A stretch of 64,000 nt of DNA, taken from positions 1 to 64,000 of the forward strand of contig JAESPD010000008.1 of NCBI GenBank assembly GCA_016756855.1. The letters run 5' to 3'. Under the pieces are notes generated by a model that was not told the DNA's origin, did no database searches, and saw only the letters and a list, made by a program, of their open reading frames with translations. The translations under genes and the position numbers were made by a program. The DNA comes from a gamma proteobacterium endosymbiont of Lamellibrachia anaximandri (GTDB lineage Bacteria > Pseudomonadota > Gammaproteobacteria > Chromatiales > Chromatiaceae). This document shows positions 1 to 7,045 of the stretch, piece after piece (position 1 is the first letter of the stretch; every line of letters starts with the position of its first letter).

Positions 1-114
1 GCCTATTGCCGTATCTCCAGCTACTTACAGACCATGGCGAATCAGGGATACAATCCGCTGGTCGCTATTCAGTTGGCGCTTTCTGGTCAGCTTTATGCGG
101 ATGGGGGTGAGTAG
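1..114 (+). CDS. C-terminal end of a probable transposase (partial)
   Basis: Only the last 37 codons of a protein that starts outside the window are present; the frame is open from base 1 to the TAG at 112-114. The tail contains ISSYLQTMANQGYNPL followed by AIQLAL, which resembles the C-terminal ends of insertion-sequence transposases, perhaps IS66-type; this is from memory of the family and not a search. No terminal inverted repeat was recognised in the 160 bases downstream, so completeness of the element cannot be judged. Confidence 0.4.
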   Translation, partial: AYCRISSYLQTMANQGYNPLVAIQLALSGQLYADGGE

Positions 115-274
115 TTACAGTTTATATTGATTTGGTCATTAAACCCCTGTCCTGTGATACTTCATGTTCCGTCGGATGCTCTGCTCATTTTACAAATTCA
201 TTGCAGGATATTGGTGTAATACATGCTAATCTTCCGCCCAATTTCTTACCCCCGTGCAAAGGAACCTGATCGTC

Positions 275-1216
275 ATGCGCCTGACAACTTCACTCTTTAC
301 CCTGATCTCTCTTTCACTCTGCACCTCCTTTGCGTCCGCCGCCACTATCCATCTTAAAAACGGCGACACCCTGAATGCGCCGATCATTGCCGAGACGAAT
401 GAGAGTATAACCCTGCTGCACGACTCCCTCGGCCCGGTCACCATCAACCGTTCACAGATCTCCGAGATTCTCGCAGAGAAGAGAGCAGCTGAACCGCAAG
501 CTGACACACTCAAAAGCGAAGAACCGGCGAAACCCGAAGATCAGGGGTTGCTCGCCAGCGGTTTCATGAAAGACTGGAGTCGCGAACTCGACATCGGCCT
601 TAGCGGTGCCGAGGGCAACAGCCAGAAATTCAACCTGCACGCCGGTTTCGGCGCCGACTATTCAGATGATGAGGATGTCTGGAAGTTCCGCACCGCTTAC
701 GACTCTGCGCAAAGTGACAACGAGACCTCTCAAAATCAGTTTTTCGCAGATCTGCAAAAAGATTGGCTGCGCCCCGACTCCCCCTGGTTTACCTATGCGC
801 AGGGCCGCTACGACTGGGATGAGTTCAAGGATTGGGATCACCGGATATCCGGCTCCGGCGGCGTGGGTTACCAGTTCCTCAAAAACGAGACATGGCTGGT
901 AAAAGGCAAGGCCGGTCTCGGCGGCAACCAGACCTTCGGCGGCAACGACGAAAAGTTCAGCCCGGAAGCGATTCTGGGCCTGGATGCGGATTGGAAGATC
1001 TCCGACAAAGAGTCCTTGTCGATGGGCACCACCTTCTATCCCAATCTGAGAGACAGCGGCGAGTTCCGCAACATCTCAACCCTCGACTGGAAGATCTCCA
1101 TGGATGCTGCAATGGGCATCAAGATCGGTCTCTCCAACGAATACGACTCCGAGGCGATTGGAGACACAAAAGAGAACGACTTCAAATACAACGCATCGCT
1201 GGTCTGGGGGCTTTGA
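275..1216 (+). CDS. DUF481 family outer-membrane protein
   Basis: A 313-residue exported protein. Residues 1-23 form a signal peptide (basic start MR, hydrophobic core LFTLISLSLC, cleavage region ASA/A). A short segment around residues 24-65 (LKNGDTLNAPII, SEIL) resembles the N-terminal part of YdiY-like proteins. The rest has the alternating aromatic/polar pattern of a DUF481 beta-barrel, including repeated W-K-F/W-K-I strands, and ends in LVWGL, a hydrophobic/aromatic C-terminus of outer-membrane barrels. An in-frame GTG lies at 254, but the ATG at 275 has AAAGGA 11 bases upstream and starts directly at the signal peptide, so it is preferred. It stands alone on the plus strand. The family has no firm function. 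Confidence 0.8.
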   Translation: MRLTTSLFTLISLSLCTSFASAATIHLKNGDTLNAPIIAETNESITLLHDSLGPVTINRSQISEILAEKRAAEPQADTLKSEEPAKPEDQGLLASGFMKDWSRELDIGLSGAEGNSQKFNLHAGFGADYSDDEDVWKFRTAYDSAQSDNETSQNQFFADLQKDWLRPDSPWFTYAQGRYDWDEFKDWDHRISGSGGVGYQFLKNETWLVKGKAGLGGNQTFGGNDEKFSPEAILGLDADWKISDKESLSMGTTFYPNLRDSGEFRNISTLDWKISMDAAMGIKIGLSNEYDSEAIGDTKENDFKYNASLVWGL

Positions 1217-1376
1217 CCAGGATCACAAAACAGGGCGGGGCTCATAGCTTCGCTTCCCTCAAACTCCTATGATTTCCGGATGTCGCATCAGGACAGGCGG
1301 ATGGCGGGTTGTAACCAGAACCGTTCAGATAAAACCCATAATCTGGCCACACCACAAAACAACGGAGGGAAGAGTG

Positions 1377-1553
1377 ATGTATCAGGATCGAGAACAGCGG
1401 ATGCAGCAGGACAGAAACAGGACATCCAGGATGGCTGAATACCGCAGGCGTCATGCCGCTGCCTTTTTTCAGACCTTCTCCCGGATCGCCTACGGAAGTC
1501 AGCAGTCAGAACAGGATGAGTTCAAGGCAATACCGCATCATTCAGCGGTTTGA
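1377..1553 (+). CDS. Small uncharacterised protein (58 aa)
   Basis: A 58-codon frame preceded by a strong ribosome binding site (GGAGGGA at 1364-1370, 6 bases before the ATG). The product is very polar and rich in Gln, Arg, Asp and His in its first half (MYQDREQRMQQDRN), with a short hydrophobic patch AAAFFQTFSRIAY in the middle. The last 12 bases overlap the 3' end of the convergent hydrolase gene. I recognise no family. The good Shine-Dalgarno sequence is the main argument that it is real; the frame could also be chance. Confidence 0.4.
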   Translation: MYQDREQRMQQDRNRTSRMAEYRRRHAAAFFQTFSRIAYGSQQSEQDEFKAIPHHSAV

Positions 1554-2321
1554 AAGAAACAGCGTTACCTGGCGGGAAAAGGCATCGGGCTGTTCCGCAT
1601 AGAGCCAGTGCCCGGCACCGGTCAGTTGTCGCATCCGAGCATATGGAAACAGCTCTTTGATGACAGGACGAGAGTCCGGCGACACATAATCTGAATTTCC
1701 GCCATGGATAAACAGCGCCGTCCCTGGAAACCGGGCGGCGGTCACATCGGGAAATCCCAGCAACTCCGGCATCGCGCCTTGCAACCCGGAGAGGTTCAAC
1801 CGCCACTGCCAGTGATTCCCGACATTCACAAGATTCTGCAGCAGATATTGGCGGACTTCCAGAGACGGCACCGATCCCGATAAAAGGACATCCGCTGCTC
1901 TCCTGCCTGCGAGTCTCTCCATATCCAATCCGCTCATTGCCTGCAGAATCGGCTGAAAGTTGTCCGGGTAGGTCACAGGTGCAATATCCGCCACCACCAG
2001 TTTCTCCACCCGCTCCGACCTATTCAATGCCAGCCACATGGCAACCTTGCCACCCATGCTGTGACCCAGCAGATGTGCAGCATCGAGATGCAGACGATCC
2101 ATAAGCGCCAGCAGGTCGTCAGCCATAGACGGATAGTCCATCTCAGTTGTGTGCGGGGAGCTGCCGTGATTTCTGCTGTCGGGAACGATCAGATGAAACT
2201 GCTTCTCCAGCCGTTTGACTATACCCATCCAGTTGGCCGAAGAACCGAACAGGCCGTGCAACAGGATCAGCGTCGGCAGGGCCGGGTCACCCGCTTCGCG
2301 ATAGTGGAGTTCAACAGGCAT
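1542..2321 (-). CDS. Alpha/beta-fold hydrolase (YbfF-like esterase)
   Basis: A 259-residue cytoplasmic alpha/beta hydrolase. The N-terminal part has the oxyanion region LLHGLFGSSANW (about residues 20-31) and PDSRNHGSS (about 48-56), typical of the YbfF esterase group. The nucleophile elbow is GHSMGG around residues 90-95 (Ser), and the catalytic His is in GAGHWLYAEQP near residue 238. Length and motif spacing agree with the family. The substrate cannot be read from sequence; the group hydrolyses short acyl esters in vitro. It is separated from the toxin-antitoxin pair upstream by about 60 bases and has no evident Shine-Dalgarno sequence. Confidence 0.85.
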   Translation of the reverse strand: MPVELHYREAGDPALPTLILLHGLFGSSANWMGIVKRLEKQFHLIVPDSRNHGSSPHTTEMDYPSMADDLLALMDRLHLDAAHLLGHSMGGKVAMWLALNRSERVEKLVVADIAPVTYPDNFQPILQAMSGLDMERLAGRRAADVLLSGSVPSLEVRQYLLQNLVNVGNHWQWRLNLSGLQGAMPELLGFPDVTAARFPGTALFIHGGNSDYVSPDSRPVIKELFPYARMRQLTGAGHWLYAEQPDAFSRQVTLFLSNR

Positions 2322-2378
2322 CGATGATCAACACTTCAGCATCAGTAGTCAGGACTTGGCCCAAAATCAGCACCGCTT

Positions 2379-2903
2379 CTATTCTCGCCATGAATCCTTG
2401 TTTTTTGGCAGCCGGTGAAAATCATCAATTACGATTACCTTGTGAGGCACCACACTGTCCCACACCCAAAAGACAAGATTCTTCCCATTCTCAGGGGCAT
2501 TTTTTGCATAGGACGGGACAATAATGCCGGCAACCCCGTCTTCAACGAGTCGTTTGGACAGCGCCCAACTGGGCGGCACCCGGCCCACTCCCGCCGGCAT
2601 TTCCCAAGGAGATGCCAAATCGTCTGAATCAATCCCCAGTGCGCCTCTCTCTTCTGGATTTGTGAGATCCGTGACGTCCAGGCAATCCACCTCATAGGTA
2701 CACAGCGTGGCAGGTTGAGGGCGGTGGGGAAATCCCTGGTGGTATTCAGCCAGCGCCGCAGTCTCAGTCAGGGAAGTATAGAGTGCAGACACGCCTTTTG
2801 GATTGAATCGGCCGCCATAACGTTTGGCGCCATCTCCAGAGAGGGGATCGAATGACCAGAAAGGATTATGTGCGCGATAGACCCATCCCTGGTAACGAAG
2901 CAT
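2379..2903 (-). CDS. RES-domain toxin of a Xre-RES toxin-antitoxin pair
   Basis: A 174-residue protein with the RES domain hallmarks in order: VYRAHNPFWSFDPLSG near residues 8-23, GGRFNPKGVSALYTS near 30-44, and TAALAEYHQGF near 48-58. These contain the Arg, Glu and Ser residues that name the domain. Characterised RES toxins are NAD+-consuming enzymes that halt growth when freed from their antitoxin. The start codon shares one base (2903) with the stop codon of the antitoxin gene, so translation is coupled, as expected for a type II pair with antitoxin first. Length is normal for the family and the frame is intact. Activity is inferred, not shown. Confidence 0.87.
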   Translation of the reverse strand: MLRYQGWVYRAHNPFWSFDPLSGDGAKRYGGRFNPKGVSALYTSLTETAALAEYHQGFPHRPQPATLCTYEVDCLDVTDLTNPEERGALGIDSDDLASPWEMPAGVGRVPPSWALSKRLVEDGVAGIIVPSYAKNAPENGKNLVFWVWDSVVPHKVIVIDDFHRLPKNKDSWRE

Positions 2904-3262
2904 TAAGCAAATCCACCTTCCGCGATGCGATCGATATACTGCATGACCAGATCAGCATGCCCCTGCTTGACCAGTGCTTCAGCCGTGAGATCCCCAAAGC
3001 TCGGAATACCTTCAGAACGGTACCAGGCAAAAGCCTGGAAAGGCGTACCACACCATGGGGTTACCCGGTTGATGATCATGACCAGATCCCGCAGGCGTTT
3101 TTGGGATGACTTTGAATGCACCCGATCCTTCTTGCTGACCGCATCGACAGACAGACCCGTGAGTTGCGCCACCTCTTTAATGGTAGTGTGGAATTCGTCA
3201 GCCACCATCCTGGGATTTACAAAACCCTGGGGATCAATCAATTTTTGCGCCAGCACACTCAT
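2903..3262 (-). CDS. Xre/MbcA/ParS-type antitoxin
   Basis: A 119-residue partner of the RES toxin. The first half contains a helix-turn-helix-like stretch (TTIKEVAQLTGLSVDAVSKKD, about residues 26-46). The C-terminal half matches the toxin-binding region of MbcA/ParS antitoxins: TPFQAFAWYRSEGIPSF followed by TAEALVKQGHADLV and YIDRIAEGGFA, where the last segment normally caps the RES active site. It is the promoter-proximal gene and overlaps the toxin start by one base. By family analogy it should neutralise the toxin and repress its own promoter. The 80 bases upstream are AT-rich and could hold that promoter, but no operator was identified. Confidence 0.85.
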   Translation of the reverse strand: MSVLAQKLIDPQGFVNPRMVADEFHTTIKEVAQLTGLSVDAVSKKDRVHSKSSQKRLRDLVMIINRVTPWCGTPFQAFAWYRSEGIPSFGDLTAEALVKQGHADLVMQYIDRIAEGGFA

Positions 3263-3345
3263 TTTTGCCGCCAGTATTGCCTGTTAATATAGGCAAATTA
3301 TAGGACATATTGGTTATTTGTACAGAGGAGCACACAAAGCAGCAC

Positions 3346-5076
3346 CTACTTTTTACGTTTCTTCGGTGGTAGCAGGTCGGTGATCGTCCCCTCGGCCATC
3401 TCGGCGGCAAAGCAGATGGTCTCGTTGAGGGTCGGGTGGGGATGGATGGTCAAGCCGATATCCTCTGCATCTGCGCCCATCTCCAGCGCCAACACGGTCT
3501 CGCCGATCAGTTCCCCGGCGTTGGGACCGGTGATGCCGGCACCAAGAATGCGTTTGGTCTGTGGGTCGAAGAGCAGTTTTGTCAGCCCGTCGTCCCGTCC
3601 GATGCCCAGAGCCCGACCGCTTGCAGCCCAGGGGAAGACCCCCTTTTCGTACTCTATGCCCTCAGCCTTAGCCGCTGTCTCGGTCAACCCCATCCAGGCA
3701 ACTTCCGGGTCAGTGTAGGCCACAGAGGGGATGGTCATGGGATCGAAAGAGGCGGGCAGACCAGCGATCACCTCTGCAGCCACCTTCGCTTCATGGGTCG
3801 CCTTGTGCGCCAGCATCGGTTGACCGACCACATCACCGATGGCGTAGATATTGGGGACGTTGGTGCGCATGTGCTCATCCACCGGAATGAATCCATGCTC
3901 ATCAACCGAGATACCCGCTGCTTCGGCGTTGATCTGTTTGCCGTTAGGACTGCGGCCAACAGCCACCAGCACCTTGTCATAGACCTGAGGTTTGTCCGGC
4001 GCCTGCTTGCCTTCGAAGCTGACCTTCAGCCCCTGTTTCTGGGCCTTGATCTCGGTCACCCTGGTGCCGAGCATGATGCGGTTATAGCGCTTCTTGATAC
4101 GTTTCTGCAGCGGACGAACCAGATCCTTGTCACAACCGGGGATCAGGCTATCCTGCAGTTCCACCACATCGATCTCGCTGCCGAGGGTGCCGTAGACCGT
4201 GGCCATCTCCAAGCCGATGATCCCGCCCCCGAGTACCAGCATACGTTTCGGCACGTCCGCCAGTTCCAGGGCGCCGGTGGAGTCGATCAGGCGCGGATCG
4301 TCGTTGGGAAAACCGGGGATCTGCACCGCGCTGGAGCCACAGGCGATGATCGCATCGGTAAAGGCGATAGAGGTCACACCTTCTGCCGTATTCACGGAGA
4401 TCCGGTTGGGGGATTCAAATCGTGCAATCCCCTGCACCAGCTCAACCTTGCGCTGCTTGGCAAGCTGCACCAACCCACCGGTGAGACGGGTTACCACCTT
4501 ATCCTTGCCGGCCCGCAGCTTGTCGATGTCCACCTTGGGTTTGCCGAAGCTGATCCCCATGCCCTCCATCTCTGCCGCCTCATTGATAACATCCGCCGCA
4601 TGCAGCAGCGCTTTCGAGGGGATACAGCCGACATTGAGGCAGACGCCACCCAGCGAGGCATAACGTTCGATCATCACCACCCGTTTACCCAAATCGGCGG
4701 CACGGAAGGCAGCGGTGTAACCACCGGGGCCCGCCCCCAGCACCACCACATCGGTCTGGAGATCCGCCGTCCCTTTGACCGCCTCTGTGACCGGCGCGGC
4801 CGTCGACTCATGTTTCGTCGCTTCTGTTTCACCGGCTGCCAGTTCGAGGGTCAGGATCGGCGCGCCTTGGGAGATCTTCTCCCCGGCCTTGACCCTGATC
4901 TCCTTCACCACACCGACGTGGGGCGAGGGAATATCCATCGTTGCCTTGTCGCTCTCCAGGGTGATCAGAGAGTCTTCCGCTTCGACCCTGTCACCGGACG
5001 ATACCAGTACCTCGATGATATCGACCTGGTCAAAATCACCAATATCGGGCAGTGTGATCTCAACGATGTTACTCAT
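3346..5076 (-). CDS. lpdA: Dihydrolipoyl dehydrogenase (E3) with N-terminal lipoyl domain
   Basis: A 576-residue E3 subunit of the pyruvate dehydrogenase complex, which re-oxidises dihydrolipoyl groups with NAD+. Residues 1-80 are a lipoyl domain with the modified Lys in ESDKATMDIPSP. A linker follows, then the FAD-binding GAGPGGYTAAF and the redox disulfide GGVCLNVGCIPSKA. The NAD-binding GGGIIGLEMA lies in the middle, and the C-terminal His-Glu pair is in HPHPTLNE. The protein ends in Lys/Arg-rich PPKKRKK. A TTG at 5082 is in frame, but the ATG at 5076 has GAGGA 7 bases upstream. E3 proteins carrying their own lipoyl domain occur in a subset of bacteria. The gene is downstream of aceE-aceF on the same strand, separated from the CMD gene by a repeat. 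Confidence 0.95.
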   Translation of the reverse strand: MSNIVEITLPDIGDFDQVDIIEVLVSSGDRVEAEDSLITLESDKATMDIPSPHVGVVKEIRVKAGEKISQGAPILTLELAAGETEATKHESTAAPVTEAVKGTADLQTDVVVLGAGPGGYTAAFRAADLGKRVVMIERYASLGGVCLNVGCIPSKALLHAADVINEAAEMEGMGISFGKPKVDIDKLRAGKDKVVTRLTGGLVQLAKQRKVELVQGIARFESPNRISVNTAEGVTSIAFTDAIIACGSSAVQIPGFPNDDPRLIDSTGALELADVPKRMLVLGGGIIGLEMATVYGTLGSEIDVVELQDSLIPGCDKDLVRPLQKRIKKRYNRIMLGTRVTEIKAQKQGLKVSFEGKQAPDKPQVYDKVLVAVGRSPNGKQINAEAAGISVDEHGFIPVDEHMRTNVPNIYAIGDVVGQPMLAHKATHEAKVAAEVIAGLPASFDPMTIPSVAYTDPEVAWMGLTETAAKAEGIEYEKGVFPWAASGRALGIGRDDGLTKLLFDPQTKRILGAGITGPNAGELIGETVLALEMGADAEDIGLTIHPHPTLNETICFAAEMAEGTITDLLPPKKRKK

Positions 5077-5139
5077 GTTCAATCCTCGGAACAGGTTGAA
5101 TGGCAGCGCGGAGCGGTGCCGTGGTTAATACTATAGTTT

Positions 5140-5270
5140 GTGTCCATCCGGAAACCCACATCTAACCACAAAGGACACGAAGAGCACGAAGGTAAAAGAT
5201 TGATCAACCATGAATTGCCTTCGTGTTCTTCGTGCGCTTCGTGGTGAAAACAGTGTTTCCGGACGGGCAC
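5140..5270. repeat. Inverted repeat of the CTTCGTG family
   Basis: A long imperfect inverted repeat in the gap between the CMD-family gene and lpdA. The right arm reads CCTTCGTGTTCTTCGTGCGC then TTCGTGGTG and TTTCCGGACGGGCAC; the left arm is its complement (GTGTCCATCCGGAAAC through AACCACAAAGGACACGAAG to CACGAAGG). The loop is about 28 bases. Each arm contains three CTTCGTG-like units about 9-10 bases apart. Copies occur at 41031-41158 and, as a single arm, at 33787-33836. Being inside the probable PDH operon, its transcript would fold into a long hairpin. Confidence 0.85.
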
Positions 5271-5290
5271 TAGTTAAGGCAACACAGGTG

Positions 5291-5581
5291 TTACTCAAAC
5301 GAATCAAGATCCACCTTGGACTTCTGCAACACTTCCTGAACCTGCAGCCGCTTCTGTCCGGCGGCAACGGCCATCACCTTGGCCAAGACCTCGGACAGTT
5401 CACCTTTGCTGACCTGCGCCTCTTTTGCCTGTTGCAGATAGTAGTCCGTGCAGGGAGCGCAGTTCATTGCCATCGCTGCCGCCAACCCCACCAGCACCTC
5501 ACTCTTCCGATCGAGATAGCGGGTATTGTGGGTGGACTCATAAAAGGCGTCGTAGAGCGCTTTTTGTTCTGCGTTCAACAT
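5291..5581 (-). CDS. Carboxymuconolactone decarboxylase family protein (AhpD-like, CxxC)
   Basis: A 96-residue helical protein of the CMD/AhpD superfamily with a redox-type CxxC in MAMNCAPCTDYY (about residues 46-57). The ATG at 5581 is chosen because AAGGA lies 8 bases upstream; a longer frame reaches 5617. In AhpD the conserved pattern is E-x11-CxxC-x3-H. Here the Glu is one residue further away and the relay His is replaced by Tyr, so classical alkylhydroperoxidase activity is doubtful although the disulfide pair is kept. It lies between aceF and lpdA on the same strand. AhpD of Mycobacterium is reduced by the lipoyl E2 and E3 proteins, so a link to PDH-bound dihydrolipoamide is plausible. 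That link is inference. Confidence 0.75.
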   Translation of the reverse strand: MLNAEQKALYDAFYESTHNTRYLDRKSEVLVGLAAAMAMNCAPCTDYYLQQAKEAQVSKGELSEVLAKVMAVAAGQKRLQVQEVLQKSKVDLDSFE

Positions 5582-5645
5582 GCCCGGTTCCTTTTGAAAA
5601 ACAGACTCTGCGCACATTGTACGTCATTCCTGGAGAAGCGAACGA

Positions 5646-6977
5646 TCAGAGCAAGAGTCGCCGGATCTCGGAAAGCAGGCTCCCCAACAAGGTCGTGAAA
5701 CGCACCCCGTCGGCACCATCGACCACCCGGTGGTCGTAAGAGAGCGAGAGCGGCAGCATCAGGCGCGGCTGGAACTCATTGCCATCCCAGACCGGCTTCA
5801 TGGCCGCTCGGGAGACACCCAGGATCGCCACTTCCGGCGCATTGACGATGGGCGTAAAAGCAGTACCACCGATGCCGCCCAGACTGGAGATGGAGAAACA
5901 CCCCCCCTGCATGTCGGCAGGCAGAAGCTTGCCGTCACGCGCCCGGCCACTGACCACCATCAACTCTTTCGCCAGTTCAAAAACACCCTTTTTATCCACA
6001 TCCCGGATCACCGGCACCACCAGGCCGTTGGGGGTGTCCACCGCCACTCCGATGTGGATATAGTTCCGATAGATCAGGCTTTCACCATCCGCTGACAGCG
6101 CGGCGTTCAGGGTCGGCATCTCTTTCAGTGCCGCCGCCACTGCCTTCATCAGGAACGGCATGAAGGTAAGCCGGATATCCTGTTTCAGGGCCACCTCCTT
6201 CTGCGCCTTGCGGAAGGTCTCCAGCTCGGTGATATCCGCCTCATCGAACTGAGTAACATGGGGCACCGTCAGCCAGCAGCGGTGCAGATGGGCGCCGCTG
6301 AGTTTCTTGATACGTCCCAGAGGCTGGGTATCGATCTCGCCAAACCGGGCGTAGTCCACCTCCGGTCCCGCAGGCATCTCAAACGGGGAACCTGCCGTGC
6401 GTGTCGGCTGGCCGCCCTTGAGGGATTTCTTGACAAAGCCCTGCACATCATCCTTGGTCACCCGCCCCTTGGGACCGCTACCCTGCACCAGTGACAGCTC
6501 CACACCCAGTTCTCGGGCGAATCTGCGCACAGCCGGGCTGGCGTGTGCCTTGCGATCAGTTTTGACGGCGGGACTGTTCGGCACCGGTGGCGCACTCGCG
6601 GCTTTCTCGCCGGGAATACGTTCACCGGTGACATCACGTTGACTGGCCGACGCGGGTGCCTGCACAGCTTCAATCTCTTCAGCTGCGGGCGCGGGTGATG
6701 AGACACTCTGATTCGATGCCGTCTCTGCAACACCATCATCAAGTTCCAGAATCGCTATTTTTTGATCCTGGCCGATACGATCCCCAACCTTGATGAAGAG
6801 GGCCTGCACCACACCGGCATGGGGTGAGGGAATCTCCATGGTGGCCTTGTCACTCTCCAAAGTGAGTAGCGAATCCTCAACAGACACCCGGTCCCCCACG
6901 GAGACCAGTAGCTCGATTACCTCGACTTCATCGAAATCGCCAATATCGGGCAACAATATTTCGCTCGTTTTACCCAC
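5646..6977 (-). CDS. aceF: Dihydrolipoamide acetyltransferase, PDH E2
   Basis: A 443-residue E2 core subunit that moves acetyl groups from E1 to CoA. Domains in order: one lipoyl domain (residues 1-80, lipoylated Lys in ESDKATMEIPSP); an Ala/Pro-rich linker; a peripheral-subunit-binding domain at about 137-175 (ASPAVRRFARELGVEL, GSGPKGRVTKDDV); and the catalytic domain ending with the active-site SYDHRVVDGADG. The count of one lipoyl domain compares with three in E. coli. The start is a GTG at 6975-6977 with AGAGGAAAC just upstream. It follows aceE by 68 bases and precedes the CMD-family gene, so the set is probably co-transcribed. Confidence 0.96.
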   Translation of the reverse strand: MGKTSEILLPDIGDFDEVEVIELLVSVGDRVSVEDSLLTLESDKATMEIPSPHAGVVQALFIKVGDRIGQDQKIAILELDDGVAETASNQSVSSPAPAAEEIEAVQAPASASQRDVTGERIPGEKAASAPPVPNSPAVKTDRKAHASPAVRRFARELGVELSLVQGSGPKGRVTKDDVQGFVKKSLKGGQPTRTAGSPFEMPAGPEVDYARFGEIDTQPLGRIKKLSGAHLHRCWLTVPHVTQFDEADITELETFRKAQKEVALKQDIRLTFMPFLMKAVAAALKEMPTLNAALSADGESLIYRNYIHIGVAVDTPNGLVVPVIRDVDKKGVFELAKELMVVSGRARDGKLLPADMQGGCFSISSLGGIGGTAFTPIVNAPEVAILGVSRAAMKPVWDGNEFQPRLMLPLSLSYDHRVVDGADGVRFTTLLGSLLSEIRRLLL

Positions 6978-7045
6978 GTTGTTTCCTCTGCCGCATTGCG
7001 GAAAATTCTCTTCAGGAATATCGACAGATATCCCGTGTCCGGTTT

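Noticed and set aside
115..274. TTGCAG-N17-TGCTAA as promoter of the DUF481 gene
   Set aside because: The -10 match is poor and there is no further support; not listed as a feature.
3436..5136. 566-codon plus-strand frame opposite lpdA
   Set aside because: It is a shadow of lpdA; the His/Arg/Gln-rich translation has no domain, while the opposite strand has all E3 motifs.
5079..5270. Short frame encoding an HEAHEEHEG-type peptide in the CTTCGTG repeat
   Set aside because: The peptide is a by-product of the CTTCGTG units; the same repeat lacks this frame in its other copies.
5140..5270. Possible CRISPR-like spaced repeats (CTTCGTG units)
   Set aside because: Units are 7 bases at 9-10 base spacing within one inverted repeat; no repeat/spacer structure of CRISPR length and no cas genes.
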